Shown one piece after another: positions 8,938 to 17,800 of a stretch of 64,000 bases of DNA (position 1 is its first letter; every line of letters begins with the position of its first letter). A model generated the notes under the pieces. That model did no database searches and had not been told where the DNA came from. It was given only the letters and a program-made list of their open reading frames with translations. Position numbers and translations under genes: made by a program. Source of the stretch: Bifidobacterium sp. ESL0763 (lineage in GTDB: Bacteria > Actinomycetota > Actinomycetes > Actinomycetales > Bifidobacteriaceae). The stretch lies in contig NZ_JAQTHW010000002.1 of NCBI RefSeq assembly GCF_029433395.1, forward strand, positions 1,364,001 through 1,428,000. The letters are read 5' to 3'.

Positions 8938-10005
8938 ATGAAGGCTGTTCAATACTATGGCAAGGAACACATCCAGATCGACGAGATCCCCGAGCCCCAG
9001 CTCAAGCCCGGCACCATCAAGGTGCATCCGGCCTACACCGGCATCTGCGGCTCCGACCTGCACATGTACTACAGCGGGCCCGAATCCGTGAGCGGCAACG
9101 TGCCCGGCCATCCCCATCCGATCTCGGGCGAGAGCATCCCGGTGGTGCTGGGCCACGAGTTCTCCGGCACCGTCGAGGCCATCGCCGACGACGTTCAGAC
9201 CGACCTCAAGGTCGGCGACCACGTGTGCATCGAGTCGATGATGGTGTGCGGCGAGTGCCCCTCGTGCAAGGCCGGGCACTACAACACCTGCGACAAGGTC
9301 GGCGGCATCGGCATCAACGGCCGTGGCGGCGGCATGAGCGAGCATGTGGTGGTCGAGTCGCGCTTCGTGCACGGCGTCGGCGACATCCCGCTCGACCAGG
9401 CGGCGCTGATGGAGCCCTTCACCGTGGCCTACCACGCGGTGCGGCGCAGCGGCGCGGAGGCCGGCCAGACCGCGGTGGTCGGCGGCGCGGGCCCTGTGGG
9501 GCTCATGCTCGGCGCGGTGCTCAAGGCCAAGGGCCTGAAGGTCATCATGTCGGAGCTCTCCGAGGTGCGCAAGCAGACCGCCAAGGACACCGGCGTGGCC
9601 GACGTGGTGGTCGACCCGAGCAAGGAGGACCTGGCCGAGCGCGTCAAGGCCGAGACCGACGGGGCCGGGGCTGATGTGGCCTTCGACGCCTCGGGCGTGG
9701 GCGTGGTGGTCCACCAGCTCATCGCCGCCGTGCGCGAGAGCGGCACCGTCATGATCGTGGCCATCCACGTGCGCCCGCTCGAGCTCAACGTCGCCAAGGA
9801 GCTGACCCGCACCGAGAAGAGCATCATGACCTCGCTGGCCTATTGCAATGACCACGAGGGCTCCATCAAGCTCGTGCAGGACAAGCACATCGACCTCTCG
9901 CCGTTCATCACCGACAAGATCAAGGCCGAGGACCTCGTCGACAAGGGCCTCAAGCAGCTGCGCGACGACGGCGAGCACCATGTGAAGATCCTCGTCGAAC
10001 TCTAG
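8938..10005 (+). CDS. Zinc-dependent medium-chain alcohol dehydrogenase (butanediol dehydrogenase-like)
   Basis: 355 residues. The start at 8938 has a textbook AAGGAGG five bases upstream, so a longer in-frame start at 8902 is rejected. Catalytic zinc ligands: Cys37 in TGICGSDLH and His73-Glu74 in GHEFSG. Structural zinc cysteines: 104, 107, 110 and 118 in CGECPSCKAGHYNTC. The Rossmann loop is GGAGPVGLML near 180. The overall pattern is closest to 2,3-butanediol/sorbitol-type NAD(P)-dependent dehydrogenases, cytoplasmic oxidation or reduction of a polyol or acetoin-like substrate. It stands alone with its own operator and terminator. The exact substrate cannot be read from the sequence. Confidence 0.9.
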   Translation: MKAVQYYGKEHIQIDEIPEPQLKPGTIKVHPAYTGICGSDLHMYYSGPESVSGNVPGHPHPISGESIPVVLGHEFSGTVEAIADDVQTDLKVGDHVCIESMMVCGECPSCKAGHYNTCDKVGGIGINGRGGGMSEHVVVESRFVHGVGDIPLDQAALMEPFTVAYHAVRRSGAEAGQTAVVGGAGPVGLMLGAVLKAKGLKVIMSELSEVRKQTAKDTGVADVVVDPSKEDLAERVKAETDGAGADVAFDASGVGVVVHQLIAAVRESGTVMIVAIHVRPLELNVAKELTRTEKSIMTSLAYCNDHEGSIKLVQDKHIDLSPFITDKIKAEDLVDKGLKQLRDDGEHHVKILVEL

Positions 10006-10063
10006 AATTCAGCCGTCTGCGGCAAGGACGGATACGGTTCCCGCCGCGAACGGCATAAAGGAG

Positions 10064-10094
10064 AAGGCCCGCGCCACATCCCGGCGCGGGCCTT
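10064..10094 (+). terminator. Terminator after the alcohol dehydrogenase
   Basis: Perfect 12-bp stem AAGGCCCGCGCC / GGCGCGGGCCTT with a 7-nt loop, followed by CCGCTTT. Its placement 58 bp after the dehydrogenase stop and before the kinase operon fits a terminator; the T tract is short. Confidence 0.7.
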
Positions 10095-10249
10095 CCGCTT
10101 TGCCCGGCCGGGCCCGACACCACACGCCCGGATGTCTGGGCATCTGCGGTTGGTGAGTCCATCTCATTATCATGGTGGTATCGCACGGCGCATCCGGTGC
10201 CACCACGACGTGGCCTCCGGAACAATGGGAGACACAAAAGGAGCGGGAT

Positions 10250-11653
10250 ATGGGCATCGCAGGCAACCAGGCGCCGGGGGTGGCCGGCTGCCGGCCCATC
10301 CGCACCCTCGGCTCCGGCTCGACGGCCGACGTCTACCTCTACCACCAGCTCAATCCCTCGCGCGACGTGGCGGTGAAGGTGGGCAAGTCCAGGCCCGGCA
10401 AGGACTTCAACGCCACGTTCACCCGCGAGGCCGACATCATGGCCGCGCTCTCCACCCATCCCTACATCCTCTCGATCCACGGCTCCGGGCTCACCGACGA
10501 CGGCCTGCCCTACCTGATGCTCGAATACGCCCCGAACGGCTCCTACAAGCAGATCATGCGCTCGGGTGGCATCGGCGTGCGCGCCATGCTCGACCTCGGC
10601 GTCAAGCTCGCCGGCGCCCTGCAGACCGCGCACACCCACGGCGTCATCCACCGCGACATCAAGCCGGCCAACGTCCTGGTGACCGCCCACGGCCTGCCGG
10701 CGCTCTCCGACTTCGGCATCTCGACCAGCGTCTACGAATCGCACGCGCGCACCGGCTTCTCGGTGCCCTGGGCCCCGCCCGAGGTGCTCACCGGCGCCGG
10801 CGGAGGCGACGAGGCGGCCGACATCTACTCGCTCGCGGCCACGCTCTACGGCCTTCTGGTGGGCAAGTCACCCTTCGAATACTGGTTCCATCCACGCACC
10901 CAGCAGCAGCTGGCGCAGCATATCGTCGACGACGCCATCCCCAGGCATTCCCTACCCCAGGTGCCCGACCAGGTCGAGCGCGCGCTGCTCAAGGCCATGG
11001 CCAAGGACCCGGGCGCCCGCTACGCCTCGGCGCTGCAGTTCGCCCGCGCCCTGCAGCAGGCCCAGCGCGACTGCTTCGGCTCGATGACGCCGCTGGTGGC
11101 CGAGAACGAGCAGCCCTACCCCAGCGACCACAAGCTCGCCGGCAGGCGCGCAGGCGGGCGCGAGGCCAACCCCGCCCTGCCCAAGCGCTCGAAGAAGCCA
11201 TGGGCCATCGCGGCGGTCGTGGTGGCGGCGTTGGCGGCCATCGCGGCGGTGTTCGTTTTCGTGGTGATGCCGCATATGGACTCCGGCGCCAGCGCCAACC
11301 GCACGAGCGTGGGCAACGGCGCCACAACCGAGCGCAAGACGCACGCACGCGACGACGTGGAGGGCAACGACAGGGACGAGTCCGTCGCCGCGCCCGCAAA
11401 TCTCAAGGGCAGCTCCGACGGCTCCTCCATCACCTTCACCTGGACCAACCCGGACCCGCAGCCGGGCGACACCTACGCCTGGGCCGAGGTCCAGGACGGC
11501 GGGGACGGCAAGGGCGCCGGCACCAAGATCGCGCACGGCACCAGCCTGACCATCGACGACCCGGGCACGGCGCAGACCTGCGTGCAGGTGAGCATCGTGC
11601 GCGGCGACGGACGGATGTCGCCCACGCCGGCCATCGCGTGCGTGGCGAAATAG
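10250..11653 (+). CDS. pkb2: Membrane Ser/Thr protein kinase of the PFNA cluster (Pkb2-like)
   Basis: 467 residues from an ATG with AAGGAGCGG upstream (in-frame starts further up lack one). Kinase domain about 15-285: glycine loop GSGSTADVY at 21-29, Lys43, helix-C Glu60, HRDIKPANVL with catalytic Asp136 and Asn141, DFG at 154-156, APPE at 175-178, all intact. A basic juxtamembrane stretch and a single transmembrane helix (about 320-345) follow. The external tail, about 120 residues, ends in one FN3-like beta domain (ITFTWTNPDPQPGD...). No PASTA repeats, unlike PknB. It heads the Fn3, MoxR, DUF58, transglutaminase-like, PP2C operon; in bifidobacteria this layout is known as the PFNA cluster. 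The external FN3-like domain may sense ligand or pair with the Fn3 giant (inference). Confidence 0.9.
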   Translation: MGIAGNQAPGVAGCRPIRTLGSGSTADVYLYHQLNPSRDVAVKVGKSRPGKDFNATFTREADIMAALSTHPYILSIHGSGLTDDGLPYLMLEYAPNGSYKQIMRSGGIGVRAMLDLGVKLAGALQTAHTHGVIHRDIKPANVLVTAHGLPALSDFGISTSVYESHARTGFSVPWAPPEVLTGAGGGDEAADIYSLAATLYGLLVGKSPFEYWFHPRTQQQLAQHIVDDAIPRHSLPQVPDQVERALLKAMAKDPGARYASALQFARALQQAQRDCFGSMTPLVAENEQPYPSDHKLAGRRAGGREANPALPKRSKKPWAIAAVVVAALAAIAAVFVFVVMPHMDSGASANRTSVGNGATTERKTHARDDVEGNDRDESVAAPANLKGSSDGSSITFTWTNPDPQPGDTYAWAEVQDGGDGKGAGTKIAHGTSLTIDDPGTAQTCVQVSIVRGDGRMSPTPAIACVAK

Positions 11654-11770
11654 GGACAGGGAAACGGCGCGAAGCCATGCGATAGCACCAAATAATAAGG
11701 AACGACGGAACAAAGAGACGCATATCTGCACTACGATGGAACGGTAGTGACGAGAAGCAAGGCGGGAACA

Positions 11771-14700
11771 ATGGGCAAGACATCGAACGGACGCGCCAGG
11801 CGGCATCGGATCGGCATGGCGTTCAAGCGGCTGAACTCGCAGACCAACCGCCGCTGGCTCACCCCCGTGGTCATGCTGCTCGTGCTGTTGGCGATCGTGG
11901 CCGGCGCCATCATCGTCAACACCGTCACCCGCGCCCACGTGCACCTCGACGACGGCACCGTGTGGGTCACCTCCCTGAAGGACCGCAAGGCCGCCAGGTT
12001 CAACGTGAGGCTCAAGCAGGCCAACGGCGCGGTCTCGCCGACCACCCCCTCCTTCGACGTCGCCCAGCACGACGACGACACCATCCTCAGCGACGGCACC
12101 AAGGCCCAGGGCATCCAGGCGGCCACGCTGGGCATCCACGGCAAAAGCGACACCAAAAGCTCCACCAAGGCGCTGGTCGGCGGCGGCTCGGCGGCGTTCC
12201 TCAACTCCAGGACCGGCAACGTGTGGACCGGCAAGGCCAGCGACCTCGACTCCATCGCGCCGACCACCTCGGCCCCGCAGATGCGGCTGGGCGAGGGCGG
12301 CAAGGTCGCCGTCACGCACGACGGCGCGATCTACGGCTACCGCCCCTCCGACGGCATGGTGTTCAAAATGGACAACGAGCACGCCAGGGCCGAGCAACTC
12401 AAATCGCTGACCGACGGCCAGCACACCAACGCCGACAGCTTCACCGTCATCGGCGACCGGCCGGTCATCGCCACCGGCCACACCCTCGTCTTCAAGGGCG
12501 GCAAGGCCGACCTCGATTCCAAGGGCAAGCTCTCACTGCAAGCGCCGCCCACCGACGGCAACCAGGAAGACTGGGTGGCGGCCTCGGCGAGCAACGGCGT
12601 GTTCACCCTCGACTTCTCGCACGGCAACAAGGTGGCGAGCTATCCCAACGGCGGCAAGGCCGAGCCGGCGCAGCCCGTCTCCTCCAACGGCTGCCTCTAC
12701 GCGGCGTGGTCGCAGCAGGCGCACAACTACATCCGCCTGTGCTCCCCTGCCGGCGCGGCCGACGCGACGGGCGCGGGCAAGGCCTCCTACAAGACCCTCG
12801 AATCCGTCTCCCCCACCTCGCAGCTCGTCTTCCGCACCAACCACCGGCTCGTCGTGCTCAACGACGTGGTCAACGGCAACGTGTGGAACCCGGACCAGTC
12901 CACCAAGGTCATCAAGATCCAGTGGAAGCAGGTGGAGACCAAGAAGGCCACCAACCAGCGCCAGAACAGCGATTCGGCCAACAACCAGAAGGAGTTCAAG
13001 CCCACCTGCTCCGCCAAGTCCGGCAGCATCAAGGCCCAGGACGACCAGTTCGGCGCCAGGGTGGGCGGCCAGCAGATCCTCGACGTGCTGCGCAACGACG
13101 AGCAGACCGACTGCTCGGTGCTGCACATCACCAAGGTGGGCCCGGTGCAGGGCTCCGGCATCACCGTCTCGCCGATCTACGCCGGCCGCTACCTGCAGCT
13201 CGACGCCACCAACGCCAAGCCCGGCAAGACCTCCTTCACCTATGAGATCAACGACGGGCGCGGCCAGAGCAGCGAGGCGACCGTCTCGCTGAACATCGAG
13301 GCCGGCGCGGCCAACCAGGCCCCGGCGCAGAGCGACACCCCTCCCGAATACGAGGTGGAGCAGGGCGCGACCATCACCGTCAACGCGCTGGGCTCCTTCA
13401 CCGACCCGGAGGGCGACCCGCTCACCCTCACCTCGGCCGTGGCCCAGAACAACGACCAGGTGGCCATCTCGACCCGCGCCGACGGCCAGCTCGTCTTCAA
13501 CACCGGCTCCCTGACCGGCGGGCGCGTGGGCGTGGAGGTGACCGCCTCCGACGGGCGTGCCACCGGCACCGGCCTCGTCTACTTCTCGGTGCGCCCGGCC
13601 AACACGCTGCCCGCGCTCATCGACGCGGTGAGCAAGACCACCACCCCCGACACCACCACGACCATCGCCCTGAAGCAGTACGTGCACGGCACCAGCGCCC
13701 AGCCGCCGCTGCTCACCGCCGTCAACGCGCCGGAGGGCACCACCACCTCGGCCAATGCCGCCGACCTCTCCTTCACCTTCAAGGCCAGCAATCCCGGCAC
13801 CTACTACGTGCCCTACACCATCACCCAGGGCAGCATCGAGGCGCAGGGCCTGGCCCGCGTGGAGGTGCAGCCGGTGACCGACCAGTCGGCCAAGCCGATC
13901 GCCGCCAACGACGTGGCGCTGCTGGGCGCCGACCGCACGGCCATCGTCGAGCCGCTGAACAACGACACCGATCCGATGGGCGGGGTGCTCTCGGTCACCT
14001 CGGTGAGCGTGGACCCGAAGCTCGGCATCAAGACGGGCCTGGTGGCCCACAAGCGCGTCTACATGACGGCCCGCCAGATCCCCACCAAGCCGGTGGAACT
14101 GAGCTACACGGTGGCCAACGCCTCCGGCTCCTCGCGCGGCACCATCGTGCTGCAGCCGCCGGCCCTCACCACCACGAACGCCGCGCCCAAGGCGGCCAAC
14201 ATCGACGCGAACGTGCGCACCGGCGGCATCGTCTCGGTGGACGCCATCGACCACGTCTCGCACGCCGACGGCACCACCGTGAAGCTGCAGAACGCGCTGC
14301 AGTACAACAAGAAGACCTTCAAGGGCCTGGTCTTCGTCTCCGGCGACAACGTGCGCTACGAGGCCTCCTCCACCCCCGGGGTCTACCCGGTGACCTACAC
14401 GGTCAAGGACAACGTGGGCAACGCGGCCTCCGGCACCATCACCATCACCGTGCACGCCAAGGACGCCACCACCAAGACCGCCCCCACCCCGCACGACACC
14501 CAGGCGCAGGTGGCCTCCGGGCAGAAGGTGCGCATCCCGATCACCCTCACCGGCATCGACAACGACGGCGATGACGACACGCTGCTGGGCCTGGGCAACA
14601 AGGCCCCCAAGCTCGGCCGCATCGACGAGGTGGGTGCCAACTACCTGGTCTACCAGGCCTACGCCGATTCCACCGGCACCGACACCTTCTCCTACGCGGT

Positions 14701-17700
14701 GGAGGACTGGACCGGCCAGCGCGCCCAGGCGCAGATCCGCGTGGGCGTCTACAAGGACACCTCCGGCTCCGGCGTCTACGCGCGCGACGACCAGGTGACC
14801 CTGCGGCCCGACACCCGAGCCACCGTGCCCGTGGCGCTCAACGACATCTCCGGCGACAGCACCGACCTCACCGTCTCGCCCAAGCTCGAGGCGCAGGGCA
14901 TCGACGGCGCCAGCGTCAAGGACAACATGATCAGCCTGAAGACGCCCTCGCAGGCCGGGACCTCCTACGTCATCTACACCGTGCACGACAAGGCCGGCCT
15001 GGCCGACACCGGCACGCTGAGCGTCACCACCGACCCCAACGCGCCCATCGAGCCGCCCACGGCCTACGACTATCGTGTGCCCTCGGCCGCCACGCTCGAC
15101 AAGAAGTCGGTGGACGTCGATCTCTCCCAGTGGATCGCAAACCCCTCGGGCACCGCCGACGAGCTGCAGGTGGGCATCGACCCCTCCGCGCAGGCCCACG
15201 CCCGCGTCAAGGGCGGCGCGAAGTCGACCACGGTGAGCATCGACCTGACCAGCGAGGCGCGCAGCGTGCCCTACACCGTCACCAACACCACCTACAACGT
15301 CACCTCCACGGCCTTCGTGCAGGTGCCGGCCTACGGCGTCTTCCCTCCGACCCTGCGCCCCAAGGCCCCCAAGATCAAGGTCAACGCCAAGCGCACGGTG
15401 ACCATCAACATCGCCGACTACGTGCGCGTGGGGCCGGGCAAGACCGCCTACGTCGACAAGGGCTCGGTGAGCGCCACCAAGAGCGCGAACTCCGATTATT
15501 ACGTCAACGACCAGACGCTCAAGTTCACCGCTCCGCGCGACTACGCCGGCCCGGCCTCGATCACCTTCACCGCCATGGACGGCAAGAAGGACGACCACGC
15601 GGTGGGCAAGGTCGACAAGAACGGCGTCAAGCAGGCGAAGATCGTCAACTCCGCGGTGCTCACGCTGCCCATCACCGTCATCGGCCGCAACGTGCCGCCG
15701 CCCACCTTCTCCTCGCCGACCATCAACGTGGCCGCGGGCGAGGACGCCAAGACCGTCGATCTGAAGGCGCTCACCCACGCCCCCAGCGGCCTCGACGAGG
15801 ACGAGAAGGACTACAGCTACTCCGGCGGCGAGGCGAGCGGACCGGTCAGCGCGCACCTGAGCGCGGGCGGCAGGCTTTCGGTGAAGGCCGAGGCGGACGC
15901 CCCGGTCGGCTCGATCTCCAGCATCCCGATCACCATCAAGTACTCCAATGGCACCGTCTCGGCGGGCCTGACGGCGCAGGTCTCGCAGTCGACGCGCCCG
16001 CTGGCCAAGATCGCCGACGTGCACAAGCAGATCAAGGCGGGCTCGACCGAGACCGTCAACGTGCTCGACGGCGCGTTCAACCCCTTCCCCGGCAAATCGC
16101 TGAGCGTGGTGAGCTGCAAGGCCGACGACGCCGCCAAGCTCAAGGTGGACTGCGGGCACAGCGGGTCGATCTCGATCCACGCGGCCTCCGACATCGGCGC
16201 CTCGTCGAACACGGTGGTCGTGGGCGTACAGGACGCCACCAAGAGCCACGAGCGCGAGGTGAGCGGCACCATCACCCTTTCGGTAATCGACAAGCCCGAC
16301 GCACCCCTGCTCTCCCCCATCGCCGGCAAGCCTTCCGACGGCATGGTCAGCCTCTCCTGGACGCCCGGCAGCGCCAACGGCAGCCCCATCACCGACTACG
16401 AGGTCAACTGGGGAGAGGGCAGCAAGTCGTGCGGCGCCGTCACCACCTGCCAGGTTACGGGGCTGACCAACGGCAAGACCTATTCCTTCAAGGTCCGCGC
16501 CAAGAACGAGGTCGGTTGGTCGAAGGAGTCCGCGGCGGTGGACGGCATGCCCGACAAGGTGCCCGACGCCCCCGGCAACATCAAGGTGACCGGCGGCTAC
16601 CACAAGGTGGACGTCAGCTGGGACGCACCGACCTCCACCGGCAGCAAGCCGGACTCTTACAGGGTCACCCTGAGCGATGGGCAGAGCGATACGACCAGCG
16701 GAAATAGCCTGTCATTCGACATCGCAGACGGTTCCATCAGCGACGGCCAATCGATCAAGGCCAAGGTCCAGGCGCACAACCGCGCCGGCGACGGCGTCGA
16801 AAGCGGTTTCGAAGGCGACGCCAAGCCGTGGGGCGACCCGGACGCTCCCTCGGTCAGCCTCAACCAGACCGACGACTCCCACATGACAGTCACCGCGAAT
16901 GCCGGCAACACCCACAACGCAGGGTGCTCCAGCATCGCCATCAGCGGTGCGTGGACGGGGACCGTTTCCTGCTCCGGCGGCTCACATACCTTCCTCCTCG
17001 ACGACGGTCAGTACGGCCAGGACGTCACCGTGCACGGCAAGGTGAACGCCTCGAAGTCGGGGACGTCTCCCAAGACCGGCGATGCCAGTGCGCCAGCAAC
17101 ATACCATATCAACGAGCCCAGCAACGTCCAGATACATCTCGAAGGCAACGATACTTGCATGCTGAGCTGGTCGGGCAACGGCAGGCACAACGGCTTCCAG
17201 ATCGACAAGGAGAAAGTGGGCAGCGGCACGACTTTCAAGCGTTGGCACGTCGATCCTTGGGTCGACTGCGACAATCACACAATCGCACAGACGCTCGGCG
17301 ACCAAGTCGGTCCCACAGCTTCCGCCAATGGCAGCAATGTGGGCTATTACCCCAAGGCCGACATGAGAGGCATCGGCCTGACATGGCAAGACCATGACCA
17401 CATCACGGTCTCCGGCACACCGACTACCTATAACCAGGGTTGGCAAGCCAAAATCCACATCTGGGCCAACGGCCAGGAACATGACTACGATTGGGCGTCC
17501 TCAATCGACGTGCACGACCTGCCCGACAGCTCCGACTACACCTGGCAGGTCCAGGTCTTCGGCAGCGATTCCCGCCTCAACAACGACACCGGCGACCCCA
17601 ACCAGCACCATGTCGGCAGCATCCGTCGAAGCATGCAGTCACTGCGGCCTCAAGCGTCCGCACTGAGCCTCGACTCCGATGATGCCTCCGTTATGTCGAT

Positions 17701-17800
17701 GACTCCGTCGTCCCGAAAGCATCCGCGCCAAGCCAATGCCCAATCCAACAACTTCAACCATCGCCAAGACGCAAGGCCAACCACAAAGGAGAACCGATGA
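11771..17800 (+). CDS. fn3: Giant membrane-anchored Fn3/Ig-like surface protein of the PFNA cluster
   Basis: 2009 residues. A short basic cytoplasmic N-terminus is followed by one transmembrane helix (about 29-52), so nearly all of it lies outside the cell. Residues about 60-400 look like a beta-propeller (repeats around NSRTGNVWTG and HDGAIYGYRPSDG). From about 415 to 1500 run roughly ten cadherin/Ig-like beta-sandwich repeats, several with D-N-D or N-D-x-D-P motifs (NNDTDPMGG, GIDNDGDDD). Two FN3 domains follow at about 1507-1690 (SLSWTPGSANGSPITDYEV; VDVSWDAPTSTG). The last 320 residues match nothing I recognise. Probable role: adhesion or cytokine/receptor binding, as proposed for PFNA Fn3. 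A GTG at 11747 is an alternative start, but AAGGCGG favours 11771. The stop overlaps the MoxR start as ATGA. Confidence 0.88.
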   Translation: MGKTSNGRARRHRIGMAFKRLNSQTNRRWLTPVVMLLVLLAIVAGAIIVNTVTRAHVHLDDGTVWVTSLKDRKAARFNVRLKQANGAVSPTTPSFDVAQHDDDTILSDGTKAQGIQAATLGIHGKSDTKSSTKALVGGGSAAFLNSRTGNVWTGKASDLDSIAPTTSAPQMRLGEGGKVAVTHDGAIYGYRPSDGMVFKMDNEHARAEQLKSLTDGQHTNADSFTVIGDRPVIATGHTLVFKGGKADLDSKGKLSLQAPPTDGNQEDWVAASASNGVFTLDFSHGNKVASYPNGGKAEPAQPVSSNGCLYAAWSQQAHNYIRLCSPAGAADATGAGKASYKTLESVSPTSQLVFRTNHRLVVLNDVVNGNVWNPDQSTKVIKIQWKQVETKKATNQRQNSDSANNQKEFKPTCSAKSGSIKAQDDQFGARVGGQQILDVLRNDEQTDCSVLHITKVGPVQGSGITVSPIYAGRYLQLDATNAKPGKTSFTYEINDGRGQSSEATVSLNIEAGAANQAPAQSDTPPEYEVEQGATITVNALGSFTDPEGDPLTLTSAVAQNNDQVAISTRADGQLVFNTGSLTGGRVGVEVTASDGRATGTGLVYFSVRPANTLPALIDAVSKTTTPDTTTTIALKQYVHGTSAQPPLLTAVNAPEGTTTSANAADLSFTFKASNPGTYYVPYTITQGSIEAQGLARVEVQPVTDQSAKPIAANDVALLGADRTAIVEPLNNDTDPMGGVLSVTSVSVDPKLGIKTGLVAHKRVYMTARQIPTKPVELSYTVANASGSSRGTIVLQPPALTTTNAAPKAANIDANVRTGGIVSVDAIDHVSHADGTTVKLQNALQYNKKTFKGLVFVSGDNVRYEASSTPGVYPVTYTVKDNVGNAASGTITITVHAKDATTKTAPTPHDTQAQVASGQKVRIPITLTGIDNDGDDDTLLGLGNKAPKLGRIDEVGANYLVYQAYADSTGTDTFSYAVEDWTGQRAQAQIRVGVYKDTSGSGVYARDDQVTLRPDTRATVPVALNDISGDSTDLTVSPKLEAQGIDGASVKDNMISLKTPSQAGTSYVIYTVHDKAGLADTGTLSVTTDPNAPIEPPTAYDYRVPSAATLDKKSVDVDLSQWIANPSGTADELQVGIDPSAQAHARVKGGAKSTTVSIDLTSEARSVPYTVTNTTYNVTSTAFVQVPAYGVFPPTLRPKAPKIKVNAKRTVTINIADYVRVGPGKTAYVDKGSVSATKSANSDYYVNDQTLKFTAPRDYAGPASITFTAMDGKKDDHAVGKVDKNGVKQAKIVNSAVLTLPITVIGRNVPPPTFSSPTINVAAGEDAKTVDLKALTHAPSGLDEDEKDYSYSGGEASGPVSAHLSAGGRLSVKAEADAPVGSISSIPITIKYSNGTVSAGLTAQVSQSTRPLAKIADVHKQIKAGSTETVNVLDGAFNPFPGKSLSVVSCKADDAAKLKVDCGHSGSISIHAASDIGASSNTVVVGVQDATKSHEREVSGTITLSVIDKPDAPLLSPIAGKPSDGMVSLSWTPGSANGSPITDYEVNWGEGSKSCGAVTTCQVTGLTNGKTYSFKVRAKNEVGWSKESAAVDGMPDKVPDAPGNIKVTGGYHKVDVSWDAPTSTGSKPDSYRVTLSDGQSDTTSGNSLSFDIADGSISDGQSIKAKVQAHNRAGDGVESGFEGDAKPWGDPDAPSVSLNQTDDSHMTVTANAGNTHNAGCSSIAISGAWTGTVSCSGGSHTFLLDDGQYGQDVTVHGKVNASKSGTSPKTGDASAPATYHINEPSNVQIHLEGNDTCMLSWSGNGRHNGFQIDKEKVGSGTTFKRWHVDPWVDCDNHTIAQTLGDQVGPTASANGSNVGYYPKADMRGIGLTWQDHDHITVSGTPTTYNQGWQAKIHIWANGQEHDYDWASSIDVHDLPDSSDYTWQVQVFGSDSRLNNDTGDPNQHHVGSIRRSMQSLRPQASALSLDSDDASVMSMTPSSRKHPRQANAQSNNFNHRQDARPTTKENR

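Noticed and set aside
12533-16603. 1356-residue open frame on the minus strand opposite the Fn3 gene
   Set aside because: It is the mirror of a very GC-rich gene: composition is dominated by G, R, V, H, D with no motifs, and the plus strand encodes clear Ig-like and FN3 repeats.
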